Assembly: GCA_004525275.1 (NCBI GenBank)
Contig: SPCO01000051.1
Location: 1-8,604 of the forward strand
DNA: 8,604 nt
Source: Thermomicrobiales bacterium
GTDB lineage: Bacteria; Chloroflexota; Limnocylindria; Limnocylindrales; CSP1-4
Direction: 5' to 3'
Position numbers and translations under genes: made by a program. This document shows positions 5,531 to 8,604 of this stretch, piece by piece. The notes under the pieces are model-generated. The model saw nothing but the letters and a program-made list of their open reading frames with translations, was not told the DNA's origin and searched no databases. Each line of letters opens with the position of its first letter. Within the stretch, counting starts at the first letter, position 1.

Positions 5531-6727
5531 CTACTTGACGACGGAGATGACCGTGAAGTCCTGCGTCGAGCCGTAGTCGTCCGAGGTGACCAGGACCGTG
5601 GCACTGCCCTGGCCGCGGGTCGCGCCCTTCGAGATCGTCGTTCGGAACGTGGCCCGGCCGTTCGCTCCGGTCTTGCCATCGATCGTGACCGTGGCGACCC
5701 CGGGCATGCTCAGGGTGAACGTGACATCGGCTCCGGCGAGCGCGCGCCCATCCGGATCGGTCACGGTCGCCGTCAGGGTCACCGACTGGGGCAGGTCGGA
5801 ACGCTTGATCTGGTAGTCGGAGGCGGCCAGGGTCACGGTCAACTTGCCGGACCCGCGGCGCAGGGTGAGCGTGGTCTCACTCTCGTTGCCGGCCGGATCC
5901 GTACTGGTGATCGTGATCTTGTTGATGCCCGTGCTCAGGACCAGGTCCAGGCTGAACGCCCCGTCGGATCCGGCCGTGCCACCCACGGACGAGCCGCTGG
6001 ATTCGTTCCGAGCGAGCAATGTCGAGCGAGCCTGGGTCTTGCCCCTGATCCTGACGGTCTTGCCGTTCACGACCGAGTTGTTCTTCGGCGAGGTCACGGT
6101 GATCTTCGGCGCCGAGGCGTCGAACACGAAGCGGACGATGGCTGATGCATCCGACTCGCCGCCAGGTCCATCGATCGTGGCCGAAAAGTCGTTGATGCCC
6201 TTACTCAATTCGACCGGGATGATCGTCCTTGGCCCGTCGCTGATCGGCGAATCGCTGATCGGCGACGGATCGCCGTCTGGCAAGGTCAGGTAGATCCTGA
6301 TTCGGAGCGAAGGATCGCCAGCCAGTCCGGGCGGAACCGAGACGATCAGGTCGACCGAATCCTGGGTCGTGTACGGCTCGGCGGGCTGCTCGATCGAGGG
6401 CGCATCCGTGACGAACGCAACGCTCGGGCTGGGTGTGGGGGTCGCGGTCACGTCCTCGATGAACCCGGTCAGTGTCGAACCGACGCTGCCGAAGACGATC
6501 CCCAAGCCGCCGACCCCGACGTAGAGGGCACCGATGCTGAGCGCGACGACCGCGGCGATGACCCCCAGGCGAGCGATAAGTGGCATGCCGCCGCGCTCGA
6601 TCGGGCGATGGCGAGCGATCCGATCCGGCCCAGGGCTGCGGGGCTTGACCTTGACCGGCTTCGGCCGGCTGCCGGACGGGGGACGGGGTCGGACATGCGT
6701 CTGGCGAGAATCGCGCCGGGAGGTCAT
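5531..6727 (-). CDS. Single-pass membrane protein with Ig-like extracytoplasmic domains
   Basis: A 398-residue protein. Residues 1-47 are strongly basic and Pro-rich, probably cytoplasmic. Residues 50-80 form a hydrophobic anchor or uncleaved signal. A Thr/Pro/Ser linker follows (about 92-120). The rest looks like three beta-sandwich modules: about 120-203; about 205-290 ('ITVTSPKNNSVVNGKTVRI ... INKITITSTDPAGNES', typical of bacterial Ig-like repeats); and about 294-396 ('VTLTATVTDPDGRALAGADVTF ... NGRATFRT', like the Big_1/invasin type). No cysteine or catalytic motif is seen. A structural, adhesive or cell-surface role is inferred. The ATG at 6727 follows a candidate extended -10 by 8 nt and has no Shine-Dalgarno. 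Met48, just before the anchor, is a possible later start. The zinc-ribbon gene lies 73 bp downstream on the same strand, with its own candidate promoter. Confidence 0.88.
   Translation of the reverse strand: MTSRRDSRQTHVRPRPPSGSRPKPVKVKPRSPGPDRIARHRPIERGGMPLIARLGVIAAVVALSIGALYVGVGGLGIVFGSVGSTLTGFIEDVTATPTPSPSVAFVTDAPSIEQPAEPYTTQDSVDLIVSVPPGLAGDPSLRIRIYLTLPDGDPSPISDSPISDGPRTIIPVELSKGINDFSATIDGPGGESDASAIVRFVFDASAPKITVTSPKNNSVVNGKTVRIRGKTQARSTLLARNESSGSSVGGTAGSDGAFSLDLVLSTGINKITITSTDPAGNESETTLTLRRGSGKLTVTLAASDYQIKRSDLPQSVTLTATVTDPDGRALAGADVTFTLSMPGVATVTIDGKTGANGRATFRTTISKGATRGQGSATVLVTSDDYGSTQDFTVISVVK
6237..6266 (-). repeat. 15-bp tandem duplication within the Ig-like protein gene
   Basis: Two adjacent 15-bp units (6237-6251 and 6252-6266) differ only in the last base. 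They encode a duplicated Pro-Ile-Ser-Asp-Ser / Pro-Ile-Ser-Asp-Gly segment around residues 155-165, in a loop of the first module. In-frame, so length variation here would not disrupt the protein. Confidence 0.8.
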
Positions 6728-6735
6728 CGGGGCCG

Positions 6736-6744
6736 ATTGTCGCA
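6736..6744 (-). promoter_or_regulatory. Candidate extended -10 of the Ig-like protein gene
   Basis: On the minus strand TGC-GACAAT ends 8 nt before the ATG at 6727. TGn plus GACAAT (four of six to TATAAT) fits an extended -10. A TTGACG (6768-6763) lies upstream, but its 21-bp spacing is too long for a standard -35. Confidence 0.3.
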
Positions 6745-6774
6745 CGGCGACCGCGGGATGGTCGTCAAAGCGTG

Positions 6775-6801
6775 CCGACAAGGTGCGGTGCGATGTACTC
6801 T
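6775..6801 (+). promoter_or_regulatory. Weak candidate promoter of the four-cysteine gene
   Basis: CCGACA (6775-6780) and TACTCT (6796-6801) are separated by 15 bp, shorter than ideal. TG directly precedes the -10. It lies in the divergent gap, 57 nt upstream of the preferred GTG start at 6859. Confidence 0.22.
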
Positions 6802-6848
6802 GGCCCGGTCGCGCGCGTGGCAGATCCAGTCGCGCTCGCATTCGAGAC

Positions 6849-6853
6849 GAGGG
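6849..6853 (+). promoter_or_regulatory. Shine-Dalgarno deciding the start of the four-cysteine gene
   Basis: GAGGG at 6849-6853 stands 5 nt before the GTG at 6859. The earlier in-frame starts at 6772 (GTG), 6793 (ATG) and 6817 (GTG) have no comparable site. Confidence 0.45.
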
Positions 6854-6858
6854 ATTCT

Positions 6859-7260
6859 GTGCAGGCTCGCGAACCACGATCTGGCCGACCGCCACCCACA
6901 CCGTCCGGGCGCCCGGAATTCGGGGTCGGTCCGATCGCCCGGGTTTCGCCATCGCCGAAGTCGACGGCATCGATCGGTGCGGCGAACCACTCGCTGCTGC
7001 CCGGCGGGGTGCGATCGGGTTTCGGCCTGCCCAACCTGCGGCGCAATGTCTGCCCACACTTCTACATGACCGGTACGCGTGGAGCGATCCCGATCCAGGC
7101 GCCGCATCTGTTGAAGGCGCTCATCCGGCAGGACATGAACACCTCACGTTGCCAGCTCCGTGGTGGCGTCCACATGGAGCAGGGCTACGTGAACGATGTC
7201 TGTCTCACGCCGCGCTTCAATCAATGTGTCTTCTACGAGGACGAGCTGACTCGCGAGTGA
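6859..7260 (+). CDS. Small protein with C-terminal four-cysteine module, function unknown
   Basis: A 133-residue protein if the GTG at 6859 is used. In-frame starts at 6772, 6793 and 6817 would add up to 29 residues. Residues 1-60 are Pro/Arg/Gly/Ser-rich and probably disordered. Residues 63-128 are well-behaved and contain the only four cysteines: C65 ('NVCPHFY'), C98 ('SRCQL'), C115 ('DVCLTPRF') and C123 ('NQCVFYED'), spaced x32, x16, x7. I recall small cysteine modules ending in a similar CLT-x-x-(F/Y)-x-x-C pattern from environmental high-GC bacteria, but cannot name a family. The cysteines could bind Fe-S or zinc, or form disulfides; nothing here decides. There is no signal peptide or TM helix. 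folC starts 10 bp downstream without its own clear ribosome-binding site, so the two genes are probably co-translated. Confidence 0.75.
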   Translation: MQAREPRSGRPPPTPSGRPEFGVGPIARVSPSPKSTASIGAANHSLLPGGVRSGFGLPNLRRNVCPHFYMTGTRGAIPIQAPHLLKALIRQDMNTSRCQLRGGVHMEQGYVNDVCLTPRFNQCVFYEDELTRE

Positions 7261-7270
7261 CCGCGCGACG

Positions 7271-8593
7271 ATGACCGAGTCCGGGTCCAGGCTCACGTAT
7301 TTGCAGGCCCTGGCGGCCCTGGAGGCCCGCGGCCGGTTCGGCGTTCGGCTCGGACTCGGGCGCACCCGGGCGCTGCTGCGCGACCTGGGCCACCCGGAAC
7401 GGACCGTGCGCGGCGCCCTGATCGCCGGGACCAACGGCAAGGGCAGCGTCCTGGCGCTCGCGGGCTCGGCGCTGCAGGCTGCCGGATATCGAGTGGCGAC
7501 GACGCCAAAGCCCCACCTGGTCAGCTACCGGGAGCGCATCCAGATCGACGGCCAGCCGATCGAGCCGGACGACTTCGCACGACTAGTGGACCGGGTGTTG
7601 GAGGCCGCCGATCGGGTCGCTCCGCGTTTTGGTGAACCGACCGAGTTCGAGCTGCTGACCGCGGTCGTCTTCGCCCGGTTCGCGGAGGCTCGGCCGGATG
7701 TCGCTCTTGTCGAGGTCGGCCTGGGTGGCCGGCTCGATGCCACGCACGCCTGGGACGGCGGCGTCGCGGTCGTGACCAACGTGGACCTCGATCACATGGA
7801 TCGCCTGGGTGACACGATCGGCCAGATCGCCCGCGAGAAGGCGGCCATCATCGAGCGCGGGGATCTGGCCGTGACCGGCGCGCGCGGCGATGGTCTGGCG
7901 GTCATCCGTCGTCGCGCGCGGCGCATGGCCGTGCCGCTCACGGAGGTCGTGGATCCGAGGCTGCTCGGCTGGGACCGCGACGGCATCGAGGTCGACCTGG
8001 CCCGCATGGGTCCGACCCGGATCGGGCTCCGCGGACGTCACCAGGCGGCCAATGCGGCGGTCGCCGATGCCACCCTCGACGCGCTCGAGGTAGCCGGGAT
8101 CGCGTCGGTCCCGGAGGCCGCCCGCCGGGCCGGGTACGCCGTGGCCGTCTGGCCGGGCCGCCTGGACCTGCTGGCGGTCCGCGACCGGGATGTCCTGCTC
8201 GATGGCGCCCACAATCCGGCCGGGGCCGCCGCCCTAGCGGTTGCTCTTGACGATCTTCGGCCGTTCCTGGCCGAGGGTTCGCTGACGCTGGTCACGGCCG
8301 CGATGGCCGACAAGGATGTGGACGGGGTCGTCGTCGCGCTCGCCGGGGCAACGGCACTCCAGGGTGCGACCGTCATCGCGACCAGCCTCGATCTGCCGCG
8401 AGCGATGACCGCGGAGGAGCTGGCGGCCCGCTGGCGGACGCTCGGCGCGAGCGGCACGCTCACGGCGATCGCCGAGTCCGATCCGACGGTGGCCATCGAG
8501 CGAGCCCTCGAGCGGCCCGGCCCCGTCGTGGTCGCCGGTTCGCTCTATCTCGTCGGGATGATCCGCGGGTATCTTGTGGGCGAGCAACCATGA
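7271..8593 (+). CDS. folC: Folylpolyglutamate synthase / dihydrofolate synthase
   Basis: A 440-residue Mur-ligase-family enzyme of the cytoplasm. It adds glutamate to folates using ATP and, in bifunctional members, converts dihydropteroate to dihydrofolate. The P-loop is 'GTNGKGS' (53-59). 'PHLVSYRERI' (81-90), 'EPTEFELLTAVVF' (122-134), 'VEVGLGGRLDAT' (147-158) and 'TNVDLDHMDRLG' (169-180) follow. K190 in 'REKAAII' is the expected carbamylated lysine position, and 'DGAHNPAGA' (311-319) marks the C-terminal domain. The usual TSPHL reads TPKPHL here, a change in the folate-binding loop. Length is normal. The ATG at 7271 lies 10 bp after the preceding gene and lacks a strong Shine-Dalgarno, which suggests coupling. 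Whether it has dihydrofolate synthase activity cannot be told from the sequence. The stop overlaps the next start by 4 bp. Confidence 0.96.
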   Translation: MTESGSRLTYLQALAALEARGRFGVRLGLGRTRALLRDLGHPERTVRGALIAGTNGKGSVLALAGSALQAAGYRVATTPKPHLVSYRERIQIDGQPIEPDDFARLVDRVLEAADRVAPRFGEPTEFELLTAVVFARFAEARPDVALVEVGLGGRLDATHAWDGGVAVVTNVDLDHMDRLGDTIGQIAREKAAIIERGDLAVTGARGDGLAVIRRRARRMAVPLTEVVDPRLLGWDRDGIEVDLARMGPTRIGLRGRHQAANAAVADATLDALEVAGIASVPEAARRAGYAVAVWPGRLDLLAVRDRDVLLDGAHNPAGAAALAVALDDLRPFLAEGSLTLVTAAMADKDVDGVVVALAGATALQGATVIATSLDLPRAMTAEELAARWRTLGASGTLTAIAESDPTVAIERALERPGPVVVAGSLYLVGMIRGYLVGEQP

Positions 8594-8604
8594 TCACTCC
8601 CACC
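8590..8604 (+). CDS. Start of a downstream gene (partial), coupled to folC
   Basis: ATG at 8590 shares the sequence ATGA with the folC stop (TGA 8591-8593), the classic overlap for translational coupling. Only five codons (Met-Ile-Thr-Pro-Thr) are in the window, so the product cannot be identified. The call rests on the overlap alone. Confidence 0.5.

Noticed and set aside
5010..5538. Other open frames across the zinc-ribbon gene on both strands
   Set aside because: Only the 5457-5035 frame carries ordered CxxC motifs; the others show Arg/Ser-rich shadow composition.
6728..7057. N-terminal extension of the Ig-like protein frame
   Set aside because: It runs antisense to the four-cysteine gene, and the basic N-terminus plus membrane anchor begins properly at 6727.

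Overview
This is a GC-rich bacterial window whose genes have mostly G/C third codon positions, GTG as well as ATG starts, and tight gene packing. It reads like a chromosomal housekeeping/accessory stretch of a high-GC bacterium. A member of Chloroflexota (Ellin6529/Limnocylindria-like) or Actinomycetota would fit, but nothing here fixes the phylum; this is an inference from gene style. No rRNA, tRNA, CRISPR array, transposase or phage gene was recognised.

Layout. Positions 1-350 contain no gene I can defend, only short repeats and palindromes. On the minus strand, 1046-351 encodes a ribosomal protein L25/Ctc-type protein with a structured leader and a clear Shine-Dalgarno. Divergent from it on the plus strand is a compact three-gene block: an OmpR-type response regulator (1184-1882), an overlapping membrane histidine kinase (1854-3545), and a membrane-anchored HtrA/DegP-type serine protease with a PDZ domain (3610-5013). 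A small GC hairpin follows the protease stop. Converging on it from the minus strand are a 140-residue cysteine-rich zinc-ribbon protein (5457-5035) and, upstream of that, a single-pass membrane protein with an Ig-like extracytoplasmic region (6727-5531). After a 131-bp divergent gap, the plus strand carries a small protein of unknown function with a four-cysteine C-terminal module (6859-7260). It is followed 10 bp later by folylpolyglutamate/dihydrofolate synthase FolC (7271-8593). FolC's stop codon overlaps the ATG of another gene that leaves the window.

How the parts work together. The regulator-kinase-protease order matches the mycobacterial MprA-MprB-PepD arrangement and suggests an envelope-stress circuit, with the kinase sensing outside, the regulator acting on DNA, and the protease clearing misfolded exported proteins. 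FolC acts in folate metabolism. The most unusual items are the two small cysteine-rich proteins of unknown function and a recurring start-site architecture: a -10-like hexamer 6-8 nt before the start codon with no Shine-Dalgarno. This suggests leaderless mRNAs for three of the genes.
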